Below are positions 41,191 to 49,830 of a stretch of 64,000 nucleotides of DNA, one piece after another. Source of the stretch: Azospirillum brasilense (GTDB lineage: Bacteria > Pseudomonadota > Alphaproteobacteria > Azospirillales > Azospirillaceae). Under the pieces are notes generated by a model. It was given only the letters and a program-made list of their open reading frames with translations, searched no databases and was not told the origin of the DNA. The stretch spans positions 2,047,501-2,111,500 of the forward strand of contig NZ_CP032345.1 of assembly GCF_005222205.1 (NCBI RefSeq), written 5' to 3'. Every line of letters starts with the position of its first letter. Position 1 is the stretch's first letter. The position numbers and the translations under genes are program-made.

Positions 41191-41976
41191 TCAGTCCAGC
41201 AGGTCGGGCTCCGCCGCGACGATCCATTCCCACAGCGGGTGGAAGTTGTAGGCGCCGCCCTGCTGGGTGCCGACCTGCGCGCGGGTCAGCAGGGCGGTCT
41301 CGTGGTCGATGGGCTGCGGCGTGCCGGCGGCTTCCGCCAGAAGCTGGGTGTGGGCGGCGTCCTCGGCGCTGATGAACCACCAGGCGGCGGCCTCCACGCT
41401 CGGGCCGAGGGTGAGCAGGCCGTGGTTCTTCAGGATCGCCAGCTTGCGGTCGCCCAGCGCCTCGACCAGCCGCCGGCCCTCGCCCTCGGTCAGCACGACG
41501 CCGGTGTAGGGGTCGAAGATCACCTGATCCTCGTAGAAGGCCGCCGCGTCCTGGCTCAGCGGGGCCAGCGGCCGCCCGAGCGACGACCACGCCTTGCCGT
41601 AGGTCGAATGGGTGTGAGCGGCGGCCACCACGTCGGGGCGGGAGCGGTGGATGGCCGAATGGATGGTGAAGCCGGCCTGGTTGATGGCGCGGTCGCCGTG
41701 CAGGACGTTGCCGTCGATGTCCACCAGATGCAGGTCGGACACCCGGATGGTGCTGAAGTGCTGGCCCAGCGGGTTGATCCAGAAGCGGTCGTGATGCTCC
41801 GGATCGCGGGCGGTGACGTGGCCGGCCAGCCCCTTGTCGTAGCCGTAGCGCCCGAACAGGCGGAAGGTGGCCGCCAGCCGCTGCTTGCGGTGCTGCCGCT
41901 CCTCCTCGACGCTCGTGTAAGTGACCGGATCGACGGGTGGCCAGAACTTGCGGGGGCGGGGCTGGATGTGGGTCAT
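41191..41976 (-). CDS. Class II aldolase/adducin family protein
   Basis: The 261-residue protein has the zinc-dependent class II aldolase fold. Metal ligands are in AAAHTHSTYGKAWSS (HTH) and the later LKNHGLLTLG (third His), with the N-terminal RLAATFRLFGRYGYDKGLAGHVTARDP and the DPYTGVVLTEGEGRRL stretch that place it with the adducin-like group. Such proteins act as aldolases or epimerases on small aldehydes, or are non-catalytic. It follows the D-2-hydroxyacid dehydrogenase by 27 bases in the sulfonate cluster. I chose ATG 41976 because the conserved domain starts near there. Substrate unknown. Confidence 0.85.
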   Translation of the reverse strand: MTHIQPRPRKFWPPVDPVTYTSVEEERQHRKQRLAATFRLFGRYGYDKGLAGHVTARDPEHHDRFWINPLGQHFSTIRVSDLHLVDIDGNVLHGDRAINQAGFTIHSAIHRSRPDVVAAAHTHSTYGKAWSSLGRPLAPLSQDAAAFYEDQVIFDPYTGVVLTEGEGRRLVEALGDRKLAILKNHGLLTLGPSVEAAAWWFISAEDAAHTQLLAEAAGTPQPIDHETALLTRAQVGTQQGGAYNFHPLWEWIVAAEPDLLD

Positions 41977-42003
41977 CGGAAGGACGCTCCTCAAGGGATG
42001 GGG

Positions 42004-42972
42004 TCAGTAGCCGGCCTGGACGTTCACCACGTCGCGCAGCGGCTCGCCGCGCGCGTAGGCGTCCAGGTTGGCCAGGATTCGCTCGGCCAGCCGCGGCTCC
42101 ACGTCCGGGGCGGACCAGGACAGATGCGGCGTCAGGCGGATCGCCGGATGGCGGTAGAAAGGGTGGCCGGCGGGCAGTGGTTCGGGCTCGGTCACGTCCA
42201 GGGTGGCCCCGGCGATCCGCCCCGCCTCGATGGCGGCGAGCAGCGCCTCCTGATCGACCAGCGCGCCGCGCGCGACGTTGACCAGATGCAGCCCCGGCTT
42301 GGCCCGCGCCAGCAGGTCCGCACCGACCACGCCGCGGGTGGCGGCGGTCAGCGGCAGGGCCAGCACCAGATGGTCGCTGACCGCGATGAGGTCTTCGAGC
42401 CGGTCGAAGGGCTCCACCTCCGGCCCCGTCTCCGACCCGGCCCAGCCGGACCGGCGCACGGCGCCGACGGACATACCGAAGGCTCGCGCCCGCTCCGCCA
42501 CCGCCCGCCCGATGGCGCCGAAACCGGCCAGCCCCAGCCGCCGGCCCGACAGGCCGCCCAGCGTCTCCCGCCGCCAGTCCTCCGGTCCGCGCAGGCGCAC
42601 GGCGTCGAGCCGCTTCTCGAAGGCCAGCACGGCGGCCAGCGCATATTCGGCGATGGGCACTGCGGAGACGCCGCGGGCGCAGGTGACCAGCGGCGCCCCG
42701 TCCAGCAGCCAGGGCGGGTAGACGTCCATGCCGGTGGAGGCCGACTGTATCCAGCGCAGCCCCCGCGCCCAGCCGGCGGGGCGTGCGGCGGGCGCCGCGT
42801 CCCAGCCGATCAGCGGGCGCGTCAGCAGCACCTCCACCCCGTCCGGGATGTCCCAGGGCGGCCGGCCGTCCTCGTGCCGCAGCACCGTCGGACGCGACGG
42901 GTGAGCGGCGATCCGCTCTCCCACCAGGGCGCCGATCTGATTGAGGACGACCGGCGATCGGCCCGCCACCAC
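42004..42972 (-). CDS. D-2-hydroxyacid dehydrogenase
   Basis: The 322-residue protein is an NAD(P)H-dependent dehydrogenase of the D-isomer family. The Rossmann motif GLAGFGAIGRAVAERARAFGMSV, catalytic Arg in LVNVARGALVDQEALLAAI, the Glu in ATLDVTEPEPLP and the His in RLTPHLSWSAP are all present. It has a long N-terminal extension in the frame from 43053; I chose GTG 42972 because it lies just after the preceding gene's stop and has GAGGG upstream, giving a family-typical length. It could reduce a 2-keto acid formed when a sulfonate or related substrate is degraded, but this is inferred from position. Confidence 0.82.
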   Translation of the reverse strand: MVAGRSPVVLNQIGALVGERIAAHPSRPTVLRHEDGRPPWDIPDGVEVLLTRPLIGWDAAPAARPAGWARGLRWIQSASTGMDVYPPWLLDGAPLVTCARGVSAVPIAEYALAAVLAFEKRLDAVRLRGPEDWRRETLGGLSGRRLGLAGFGAIGRAVAERARAFGMSVGAVRRSGWAGSETGPEVEPFDRLEDLIAVSDHLVLALPLTAATRGVVGADLLARAKPGLHLVNVARGALVDQEALLAAIEAGRIAGATLDVTEPEPLPAGHPFYRHPAIRLTPHLSWSAPDVEPRLAERILANLDAYARGEPLRDVVNVQAGY

Positions 42973-42976
42973 GCCC

Positions 42977-44125
42977 TCACTCCGCCGCGGCGGCTTGGGC
43001 CTGCCTGCGCTCGGCCACCAGCTGGCGGACGCGGGGCAGCAGCTCCCGGCCATAGGAGATGGCGTCGGGCAGCGGGTCGAAGCCGCGGATCAGGAAGGTG
43101 GTGATGCCGAGGTCGTAATAGTCCAGCAGCGCGTCGGCCACCTGATCCGGCGTGCCGACCAGCGAGGTGGAGTTGCCCTTGGCCCCGGTCAGGCCGGCGA
43201 TGGCGGTCCACAGCCGCTTGTCGTGGCGGTGGCCCTTGTCGGCGGCGGCATCGGCGATGGCGATCAGGCGGCGGGCGCCCTCGTTGTTGGGCAGATCGCC
43301 GCGGCGGAAACCGGTCTTGTCCAGCAGCGCCTTGGCCTTCTGGTGGATGGCGTCGGCCTTGGCCCAGGCGGCCTCCTCGGTGTCGGCCAGGATCGGGCGC
43401 AGCGACAGGCTGAAGGCCGGCTGCGGACGGCCCGCCTTGGCGACGGCGGCGCGCACGCGGCCCAGCAGTTCGCGCACCTGCTCGTGGGTCTCGCCCCACA
43501 GGGCGAAGGTGTCGGCGTGGCGCCCCGCGACGTCGATGGCGGCCTGCGAAGCGCCGGCGATCCACACCGGGATGCCCGAGGCGTTGTAGGGCTTCACCTG
43601 CGAGAAGGCCTGCTCGACGCGGTAGTACTTGCCCGCGTAGTCGAAGGGCGTCCCGCTGGTCCATTCGGCGCGCACGATGTCGAGGAACTCCGACGTGCGG
43701 GCGTAGCGGTCGTCCTTGTCGTCCACGCTGTTGCCGTCGCGCGCCAGCTCGCTGCGCTCGGCCCCGGTGATGACGTTGATGGCGACCCGGCCCCGGCTCA
43801 GCTGGTCGAGCGTGGCGAACTGGCGGGCCAGGATGGTCGGCGCCTGGAAGCCGGGGCGGTGGGCGATCAGCACGCCCAGCCGGTCGGTCACGCTGGTGAT
43901 GTGCTGGCTGACCTGGAGGCTGTCCGGCGCGTCGGAATGGAAGGCCTGGAGCACCGCGTCGAAGCCGCCCAGCTCATGGGCCTTGGCGACCGTCTCGATG
44001 TAGTCGCGGTCGACCACCGGCCCCTGGCGCGGAATGATCTCCGACGCATTGTGGTTGCCGACGAAGCCGACGAAGCGCAGCGGGTGGGCGGAAGCGGTAA
44101 CGGATGCGGTGGGTGAAACGGTCAT
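42977..44125 (-). CDS. LLM-class flavin-dependent alkanesulfonate monooxygenase (SsuD-like)
   Basis: The 382-residue protein is a luciferase-like TIM barrel using reduced flavin and oxygen. It has LDQLSRGRVAINVITGAERSELARDGNSVDDKDDRYARTSEFL (the SsuD-type loop) and later VWIAGASQAAIDVAGRHADTFALWGETHEQV and LVGTPDQVADALLDYYDLGITTFLIRGFDPLPDA. SsuD releases sulfite from aliphatic sulfonates, and the family also includes other C-S or C-N cleaving enzymes. It is next to the ABC system. A flavin reductase is not obvious, though the nitroreductase at 48817 may supply reduced flavin. Substrate not determined. Confidence 0.87.
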   Translation of the reverse strand: MTVSPTASVTASAHPLRFVGFVGNHNASEIIPRQGPVVDRDYIETVAKAHELGGFDAVLQAFHSDAPDSLQVSQHITSVTDRLGVLIAHRPGFQAPTILARQFATLDQLSRGRVAINVITGAERSELARDGNSVDDKDDRYARTSEFLDIVRAEWTSGTPFDYAGKYYRVEQAFSQVKPYNASGIPVWIAGASQAAIDVAGRHADTFALWGETHEQVRELLGRVRAAVAKAGRPQPAFSLSLRPILADTEEAAWAKADAIHQKAKALLDKTGFRRGDLPNNEGARRLIAIADAAADKGHRHDKRLWTAIAGLTGAKGNSTSLVGTPDQVADALLDYYDLGITTFLIRGFDPLPDAISYGRELLPRVRQLVAERRQAQAAAAE

Positions 44126-44179
44126 GGGGGCGATCCCTTCAAGTGCGTGGCGATGGGGCGGGATTGGGGCGGCGTCCGG

Positions 44180-45214
44180 TCAGCTGAGCGGACGCGACAG
44201 GATGTCGTTGAAGCGGCGGTCGAAGGCCGGGGCGATGTCGATCCGCCTGGGCAGCACACCCAGCTGGTGGAAGGTGTCGGCGACGTTCTGGGCCGAGGCG
44301 ACGTCGGCATCGGTGATCGGCGCGAGGTCGCGCTGGCGCGAATTCTTCCGGAGGATTTCCAGGTCGATCTCGGCGGAGACGCCGATGGCCGCGGAATGGA
44401 CCTGCGCCCAGCGCTCCAGATTGGCGGCGCGCCAGGCGAAGGCGCGGCGCAGCCGCAGGAAATATTCGCCGATGGCCGCCGCCTTGCCCGGCTCGGCCAG
44501 CGCGTCGGGCGAGGCGAGATACAGGTAATTGCCCGACAGATAGCCGTTGGAGGTGACGAGGACCCGCGCCCCCTTCTTGATGGCGAAGGGCACGGAATAG
44601 CCGTAGATCGCCCAGGCATCGAGCGCGCCCTGCTCGAAGGCCGCCTGTCCTTCCGCCGGGGTCAGGGCGACCGGCTGGATGTCCGTGAAGCGCAGCCCGA
44701 CCTCGCCCAGCATCTTGGCGAGGTAATATTGCGTGGTGGTGGCGCGGACATAGCCGACGCGCTTGCCCTTAAGATCGGCGACCGAGCGGATCGGGCTGTC
44801 CGGCGGAACCAGCACCACCTGCCAGTTCACGTCGTCCTTGACGACGGCGACGATGGACAGGCGCGCCCCGGCGGCGATGCCGAAGGCGGGCGGGATCTCG
44901 CTGCTCGACCCCACGTCGATGGAGCCGGCGTTGATCGCCTCCACGATCAGGTTGCCGGAGCCGAACTCGGCGAACTGCGACCGGAAGGGTGTCGGCAACT
45001 GGCCGGACGCTTCCAGCGCCAGCCCGTCCAGCGCCTTGTAGTCGGCGATGCGGAGCACGGTTTCCGGCGTCGGGCCGGAGGCGGCGCGCGAGGGGGCGGG
45101 CAGGCCGCCCAGCGCCAGGGCGCCGCAGGCTCCGGCGGCACCGCGCAGCAGGCTGCGCCGCCCGATGCCGGACGGGGAACGGGAAACGGAAGCGGTGGTC
45201 GGGTCGAACGGCAT
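44180..45214 (-). CDS. ABC transporter substrate-binding protein, aliphatic sulfonate type
   Basis: The 344-residue periplasmic protein has a Tat signal (GRRSLLRGAAGACGALALGG, residues 18-37, ending SRAA) and an SsuA/TauA-like body: LRIADYKALDGLALEASGQL, FGSGNLIVEAINAGSIDVGSSSEIPPAFG, VAVVKDDVNWQVVLVPPDSPIRSVADLKGKRVGYVRATTTQYYLAKML and ALDAWAIYGYSVPF. It lies in an operon with the ATPase and permease in the order permease-ATPase-binding protein. The start ATG 45214 fits the signal position. Ligand could be an aliphatic sulfonate, taurine or similar. Confidence 0.9.
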   Translation of the reverse strand: MPFDPTTASVSRSPSGIGRRSLLRGAAGACGALALGGLPAPSRAASGPTPETVLRIADYKALDGLALEASGQLPTPFRSQFAEFGSGNLIVEAINAGSIDVGSSSEIPPAFGIAAGARLSIVAVVKDDVNWQVVLVPPDSPIRSVADLKGKRVGYVRATTTQYYLAKMLGEVGLRFTDIQPVALTPAEGQAAFEQGALDAWAIYGYSVPFAIKKGARVLVTSNGYLSGNYLYLASPDALAEPGKAAAIGEYFLRLRRAFAWRAANLERWAQVHSAAIGVSAEIDLEILRKNSRQRDLAPITDADVASAQNVADTFHQLGVLPRRIDIAPAFDRRFNDILSRPLS

Positions 45215-45240
45215 GGGCTGGGCGTCCCGCGGTTTGGAAG

Positions 45241-46089
45241 TCAGTGGGAAGGGGCGGCGACGGCTCCCGCGGGCAGGGCGTAGCCGCCCACGGCCACGCC
45301 GGGCGGCGCCGGTCTGGAATCGGTCGCGCTGCGCTGCGGCTCCTGCCCGGCGAGACGCTCCTCGTCGATGCCGAGTTCGGCGAGCAGGCGGCTGCGCAGC
45401 GCGATGAATCCGGGGTCGCCGTGGCGGCGCGGGCGGGCGAGCGGGACCGGGATGTCGGCGGCGATCCGGCCGTCGGCCATCACCAGGGCGCGGTCGGCCA
45501 GCAGCAGCGCCTCGTCCACGTCGTGGGTCACCAGCAGGATCGCCGGGGCGTGGGCGCGCCACAGCGTTTCGACCAGCCCCTGCATGCGCAGGCGGGTCAG
45601 CGCGTCGAGCGCCGCGAAGGGCTCGTCGAGCAGCAGCAGGCGCGGCTCCCGCACCAGCGCGCGGGCCAGCGCCGCCCGCTGCGCCTCTCCGCCCGACAGC
45701 GTCAGCGGCCAGGCGCGGGTGCGGTGGGACAGCCCGACCTCCGCCAGGGCGGCGCGGCCGCGGGCTTCCGCGTCGGTATGGCGCAGCCCCAGCGTGACGT
45801 TGCGCAGAACCGGCATCCAGGGGACCAGCCGCGGCTCCTGGAACACCACGGCGCGCTCGTCGGGCAGCGTGACCGTGCCGGGCGGCGCCGGGTCCAGCTT
45901 CGCCAGCGTGCGCAGCAGCGTGGACTTGCCGCAGCCGGACCGGCCCAGCAGGGCGGTGAAGGACCCCGGCTGAAGATCCAGCGACAGGCCGTCCAGCACG
46001 TTGCCGTTGCCGAAGCCGCGGACCAGGCCGCGCACCGTCACGACGGCTTCGGTCCCGGGAGCGGCGGTTTGCGGAAGGCTGTGGCTCAT
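45241..46089 (-). CDS. ABC transporter ATP-binding protein (SsuB/TauB-like)
   Basis: The 282-residue cytosolic ATPase has Walker A GRSGCGKST (49-57), Q-loop VVFQEPRLVPWM, signature LTLSGGEAQRAALARALV, Walker B LLLLDEPFAALD and the switch His in VTHDVDEALLLADRALVM. The sequence fits nitrate/sulfonate/taurine importers. It lies 26 bases from the binding protein and 6 bases from the permease gene. The C-terminal 35 residues (QEPQRSATDSRPAPPG...) are unlike other members and may be a linker. Confidence 0.93.
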   Translation of the reverse strand: MSHSLPQTAAPGTEAVVTVRGLVRGFGNGNVLDGLSLDLQPGSFTALLGRSGCGKSTLLRTLAKLDPAPPGTVTLPDERAVVFQEPRLVPWMPVLRNVTLGLRHTDAEARGRAALAEVGLSHRTRAWPLTLSGGEAQRAALARALVREPRLLLLDEPFAALDALTRLRMQGLVETLWRAHAPAILLVTHDVDEALLLADRALVMADGRIAADIPVPLARPRRHGDPGFIALRSRLLAELGIDEERLAGQEPQRSATDSRPAPPGVAVGGYALPAGAVAAPSH

Positions 46090-46095
46090 GGAGGG

Positions 46096-46905
46096 TCACT
46101 CCTTGATGAAGGCGGGGCGCCAAGCCAGGGCCGACCGCTCGATCGCCCGGACGATCAGGTCGGCGAGCAGCCCCAGGATGGCGTAGACGATCAGGGCGAC
46201 GATGATCACGTCGGTGCGCAGGAAGTCGCGGGCGGTCATCGCCAGATAGCCGATGCCGCTGGAGGCGTTGATCTGCTCCCCCACCACCAGGCTGAGCCAC
46301 GCGACGCCGAGGGCGTAGCGCAGGCCGGTCAGGAAGGAGGGCAGCGCCCCCGGCAGGATGACGAGGGCGATCAGCTCCCGCCGGGTGAGGCCGAGGGTGG
46401 ACACCGCCTCCACCACCTTGGCGTCGACCGTGCGGATGCCGGCGAAGAGGTTCAGATAGATCGGAAAGGCGGAGCCGAGCGCGACCAGGGCGATCTTCGG
46501 AGCCTCGCCGATGCCGAACCACAGGATGAACAGCGGCACCAGCGCCAGATGGGGCAAGGTGCGCAGCATCTGGAGCAGCGCGTCCAGCGCGTCCTCTCCC
46601 CGCTTCGACAGACCGGCGACCAGGGCGCAAACCGTGCCGACCGACACGCCGATGGCCAGCCCGCCGCTGACCCGGCCCAGCGACACCAGCAGATGAACCG
46701 CCAGCTCGCCGCTGGCCGTCAGTTCCCAGAAAGCCAGCAGGATCTGGGTTGGCGACGGGATGGACCGGGTGGAGATCCAGCCGAGCCCGACGCTGGTCTG
46801 CCACAGCGCCAGCAGGGCGAGAGGCACCGCGCAGCGGCGCAGGCCCGCCGCGAACGCGGCGGCGCGGGACGAACGTCCCGGCTTTTTCACGGTGGCTGCC
46901 GTCAT
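46096..46905 (-). CDS. ABC transporter permease (SsuC/TauC-like)
   Basis: The 269-residue inner-membrane protein has about six membrane segments and the EAA loop (EAVSTLGLTRRELIALVILPGALPSFLTG), the binding site for the ATPase. The N-terminus is CAVPLALLALWQTSVGLGWISTRSIPSPTQILLAF. ATG 46905 is preceded by a strong GGAGGC, and the longer frame is intergenic. It is the first gene of the importer operon, with a TTCCTATT/AATAGGAA palindrome upstream. Confidence 0.92.
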   Translation of the reverse strand: MTAATVKKPGRSSRAAAFAAGLRRCAVPLALLALWQTSVGLGWISTRSIPSPTQILLAFWELTASGELAVHLLVSLGRVSGGLAIGVSVGTVCALVAGLSKRGEDALDALLQMLRTLPHLALVPLFILWFGIGEAPKIALVALGSAFPIYLNLFAGIRTVDAKVVEAVSTLGLTRRELIALVILPGALPSFLTGLRYALGVAWLSLVVGEQINASSGIGYLAMTARDFLRTDVIIVALIVYAILGLLADLIVRAIERSALAWRPAFIKE

Positions 46906-46948
46906 GATGCCTCCCGAAGCCGGCCAGGGTTGGCGCTCCGGGGAAAAG

Positions 46949-46972
46949 CCTATTCCTATTGCGGAAATAGGA
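46949..46972. promoter_or_regulatory. Palindromic operator upstream of the importer operon
   Basis: TTCCTATT (46953-46960) and AATAGGAA (46965-46972) face each other around GCGGA in an AT-rich promoter region between the LysR gene and the permease gene. A LysR-type regulator binding site is the natural reading. A related word (TAGGAAAATAGGAAATA) lies at about 49814-49830. Confidence 0.55.
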
Positions 46973-47008
46973 AAAACAAAAAACACAAACAGGATTGTTC
47001 AGAAATAC

Positions 47009-47929
47009 TCAAGTAACGCATATTTTGTGTTGTTTGTGCGATCGGTCGTCGGCCAGCATCGCGCCCAGGGATTCGGTCAAAATCCCGCACAGCCGGTCCA
47101 CCGCGGGGCTGGCCGCGGACGGCGCGCGGTGCAGTTCCAGCGGCACCGTGCCGAGCGCCGGCAGAGCCCCGTCCGGCTCAAGGATCGACAGCGTCTCCGG
47201 CAGGCCCAGCGGCGTGCGCACGGTCACCCCCAGCCCGGCTTCCACCGCCGCCCACAAACCGGACAGGCTGGGGCTGGTGAAGGTGATGCGCCAGGGCCGC
47301 CCGCCGCCGTCCAGCCGTTCGATCCCGTGCTGGCGGAACATGCAGGGCGCGTCGAGCAGGGCGAGCGGCAGGGAGGCTGCCGGATCGCCCCGGAATCCCT
47401 CCGGCGCCACCCAGACCACCGGCAGATGGGCGAGCGCCGCCGAACCGGGAATGCCGGGCGTGCCGCCGATCTCACCGAAGGCCAAAGCCAGATCGAGCGC
47501 TCCTTGCGCGACCCTCTCGCGCAGTTCGCGCCCGCGGCCGACCTGCGCCTCCACATGGATGCGCGGATGGGCGCGGTGGAAGGAGCCGAGCACGGCGGGA
47601 AGCCAGCGTTCCGCCAGATCCTGCGGGAAGCCGACCCGCACCGTGCCGTCCATCGCCCGCCCGCGCACGGTGGACAGCGCCTCGTCGTTCAGGGCGACGA
47701 TGCGGCGGGCGTAGCCCAGCAGCAGATCCCCGGCGTCGGTCAGCGCCACCGTGCGGCCCGCCTTGCGGAACAGCGGCTGGCCGACCTGCTCCTCCAGCTT
47801 CTTCATCTGGAGGCTGATCGCCGACTGGGTGCGGCCCAGCCGCTCGGCGGCGCGGGCGAAGCCGCCATGCTCCATCGCGATGACCAGCGCCCGCAGCACG
47901 TCCATGTCGAGGTTGGTGGGAAGCATCAC
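47009..47929 (-). CDS. LysR-family transcriptional regulator
   Basis: The 306-residue regulator has an N-terminal winged helix (DVLRALVIAMEHGGFARAAERLGRTQSAISLQMKKLEEQVGQPLFRKAGRTVALTDAG, residues 9-67) and a periplasmic-binding-like effector domain with GTVRVGFPQDLAERWLPAVLGSFHRAHPRIHVEAQVG. It probably controls the sulfonate operon that starts 104 bases downstream, where a TTCCTATT palindrome lies. Co-directional with the operon and with the HAD and nitroreductase genes upstream. Effector unknown. Confidence 0.9.
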   Translation of the reverse strand: MMLPTNLDMDVLRALVIAMEHGGFARAAERLGRTQSAISLQMKKLEEQVGQPLFRKAGRTVALTDAGDLLLGYARRIVALNDEALSTVRGRAMDGTVRVGFPQDLAERWLPAVLGSFHRAHPRIHVEAQVGRGRELRERVAQGALDLALAFGEIGGTPGIPGSAALAHLPVVWVAPEGFRGDPAASLPLALLDAPCMFRQHGIERLDGGGRPWRITFTSPSLSGLWAAVEAGLGVTVRTPLGLPETLSILEPDGALPALGTVPLELHRAPSAASPAVDRLCGILTESLGAMLADDRSHKQHKICVT

Positions 47930-47944
47930 TACCCCCGCCGCGCG

Positions 47945-48751
47945 TCAGCGAACCGTGCGGCGGGCGGCCAGCAGCGCGTCGGCCAGTTCCACGAAGCCGT
48001 CGCCGCCGGGGCCGCGGGTGATCCATGCGGGCGGCGCGGGAAGCTCGGGCAGGATGTCGGCCACCGTGCTGACGCCGACCGACAGCGGGAAATGGGCGAA
48101 CATCGGCGCGTCGTTGAGCGAATCGCCGGCGTAGGCGACCGCATCGGCGTCGTCGTCGATGTCCAGGCCGTGGGTCTCGCGCAGCACGCGGCGGGCCATG
48201 GTCAGCTTGTCGTAGCCGCCGATCCAGCCCAGCACCCACAGCGAATTGACCGTCACGTCCGCCCCGGCCTCCCGGAAGAGCGCGGCCAGGGCCGCCCGCA
48301 AACCGGTATCCTCCGGCGCGCGGAAGGCGAGGCTGGTCAGGCGGAAGGGCTGGTCGCTCGCCGGCTCCACCCCCGGCAACGCCTCGCGAATGGCGTGCGA
48401 CAGCCGGTCGAGCCGTTCCGCGACCGCCGCCCGCTCCGCCTCCCCGTGCCAGAAGCGGCGCTCGGCGTCGCCGTCCGGGGTGCGGCGCAGGAACAGGCCG
48501 CCGTTCTCGGCGATCACCCCGTCCACCGGCCACATGCGGGCCATCTGGTCGGCCCAGCCGGCGGGGGCCGCGGTCACCGGCAGCACCGGAAGCCCGGCGT
48601 CCCGCAACCGCTCGATGGCGTCGTAGGTGCGGGCGGACAGGCGGCCCCGGTGGGTCAGCGTGTCGTCCATGTCGGTCAGCACGAAGCGCACGCGGGCGAG
48701 GTCCGCCGCGGGCGCCTGCGCCAGCGGACGCAACACGGTGAGGGTGCTCAC
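47945..48751 (-). CDS. HAD-superfamily IIB phosphatase, GTG start
   Basis: The 268-residue protein has the HAD nucleophile motif LTDMDDTL (Asp27, Asp29), LPVLPVTAAPAGWADQ in motif II, LWVLGWIGGYDKLTMARRVL with the motif III Lys, and YAGDSLNDAPMFAHF in motif IV. The large C2 cap resembles mannosyl-3-phosphoglycerate or sucrose-phosphate phosphatases. The GTG at 48751 has GGAGAAT just upstream, so the longer frame's 23 residues are rejected. It overlaps nothing and is 15 bases before LysR. In this cluster it may remove phosphate from a sugar acid; uncertain. Confidence 0.83.
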   Translation of the reverse strand: MSTLTVLRPLAQAPAADLARVRFVLTDMDDTLTHRGRLSARTYDAIERLRDAGLPVLPVTAAPAGWADQMARMWPVDGVIAENGGLFLRRTPDGDAERRFWHGEAERAAVAERLDRLSHAIREALPGVEPASDQPFRLTSLAFRAPEDTGLRAALAALFREAGADVTVNSLWVLGWIGGYDKLTMARRVLRETHGLDIDDDADAVAYAGDSLNDAPMFAHFPLSVGVSTVADILPELPAPPAWITRGPGGDGFVELADALLAARRTVR

Positions 48752-48816
48752 GCATTCTCCGGGCGCCGCACCCCGGTGGGGTCGGTCATGGCGCGCGCCC
48801 TCGTCCCGCGGTTGGC

Positions 48817-49443
48817 TCACAGGACGGTCACGGCCTGGGACAGGTCCAGGCGCGGTGCGCGGGGACGGGCCGGCGGCCCCTCGGCATGGCCGAGCGCCAC
48901 GAGGATGTTGGCGTGCAGGCGCCCGTCGGGGAAGAACTCCCGGTCCACCGCGTCGGCGTCGAACCCCGACATCGGCCCGGCGTCCAGCCCCAGCAGCCGG
49001 GCGGCCAGGATCAGGTAGCCGGCCTGGAGCGTGCCGCTGCGGAAGGCGGTTGCCTCCGTCAGGGCGGGATCGTTGGCGAACAGCGGCGTCGGGTCGAAAT
49101 GCGGGCTCAGCACCGGCAGATGTTCGGTGAAGCGGCGGTCGTAGGCGGTGATGGCAATGGCTCCGGCGGCCAGCTTGGACAGGTTCCCGCGGCTCAGCGC
49201 CGGGCGCAGCCGTTCCTTGGCCTCCGGCGTCGTCAGGAAGACGAAGCGCGCCGGACTGCCGTTGAAGGCGGTCGGCGCCAGCCGGACCAGCTCGTAAAGC
49301 CGGTGCAGCGTCTCCACCGGGACCGGGCGGTCCGACCAGGACTGCGGCGTGCGGGCGTTCAGGAACAGGCGCTCGGCAGCCGGCACGAGGTCGTCCGGAA
49401 GGCCGGCAATGGGAGAGTCGGCGGAAACGAGGGTGTCCGGCAT
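48817..49443 (-). CDS. Nitroreductase-family flavoprotein (RutE-like)
   Basis: The 208-residue protein belongs to the nitroreductase superfamily, small NAD(P)H-FMN oxidoreductases. Visible are LFLNARTPQSWSDRPVPVETLHRLYELVRLAPTAFNGSPARFVFLTTPEAKERL, LSKLAAGAIAITAYDRRFTEHLP and the C-terminal HANILVALGHAEGPPARPRAPRLDL, matching the RutE/malonic semialdehyde reductase group. In the sulfonate cluster it could feed reduced flavin to the monooxygenase or reduce an aldehyde product. Start ATG 49443. The gene lies 65 bases before the HAD gene. Confidence 0.85.
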   Translation of the reverse strand: MPDTLVSADSPIAGLPDDLVPAAERLFLNARTPQSWSDRPVPVETLHRLYELVRLAPTAFNGSPARFVFLTTPEAKERLRPALSRGNLSKLAAGAIAITAYDRRFTEHLPVLSPHFDPTPLFANDPALTEATAFRSGTLQAGYLILAARLLGLDAGPMSGFDADAVDREFFPDGRLHANILVALGHAEGPPARPRAPRLDLSQAVTVL

Positions 49444-49504
49444 GAAGGGAGGCTCCGTCTGGGAGAAAGGGTGCGGTCGGGTCAGGCCAGGGCGTAGCGG
49501 CGGA

Positions 49505-49708
49505 TCAGGCCAGCGCGGCCAGCGGCACCGGGAGGACTGCCACGGCGATACCGACCCCCAGGGCCAGCCGATGGCTGGCCGGCGGATCGTCCATGCGCCG
49601 TCCGTCCGATGCGCCCGCCGGGGTTTCCGACGGCAGCGGCAAGGGCAAGACGCAAGACGGGCTGAGCGACGCGATCAGCATCCGTTGGAAATCGTCCGAG
49701 GCCTGCAT
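49505..49708 (-). CDS. Small membrane protein (67 aa), hypothetical
   Basis: This short protein has a Ser/Pro-rich N-terminus and a hydrophobic C-terminal segment (LALGVGIAVAVLPVPLAALA, residues 48-67) that would span the membrane. ATG 49708 has a good AGGAGA site eight bases upstream. It is first in the cluster, after an AT-rich promoter region. I do not recognise it, and codon evidence is limited. Confidence 0.42.
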   Translation of the reverse strand: MQASDDFQRMLIASLSPSCVLPLPLPSETPAGASDGRRMDDPPASHRLALGVGIAVAVLPVPLAALA

Positions 49709-49784
49709 GTCGGGTCTCCTGTTTGGAAGGGAGGGAGACGGAACATCCTCCGGACGGCTGCGGCGGCCATAACAACAATCCGCA

Positions 49785-49830
49785 GCCGTATTAATTATAT
49801 ATATTTCATATAGGAAAATAGGAAATACGC
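49785..49830. promoter_or_regulatory. AT-rich promoter region of the sulfur cluster
   Basis: This is the most AT-rich stretch in the area (TTAATTATATATATTTCATATAGG), followed by a direct repeat AGGAAAATAGGAAATA whose AATAGGAA half-site matches the palindrome at 46953-46972. It probably drives the minus-strand genes from 49708 down. Confidence 0.45.

Noticed and set aside
46953..46972. TTCCTATT palindrome as a transcription terminator
   Set aside because: It is AT-rich with no T-run and lies in a promoter region, so an operator is more likely.
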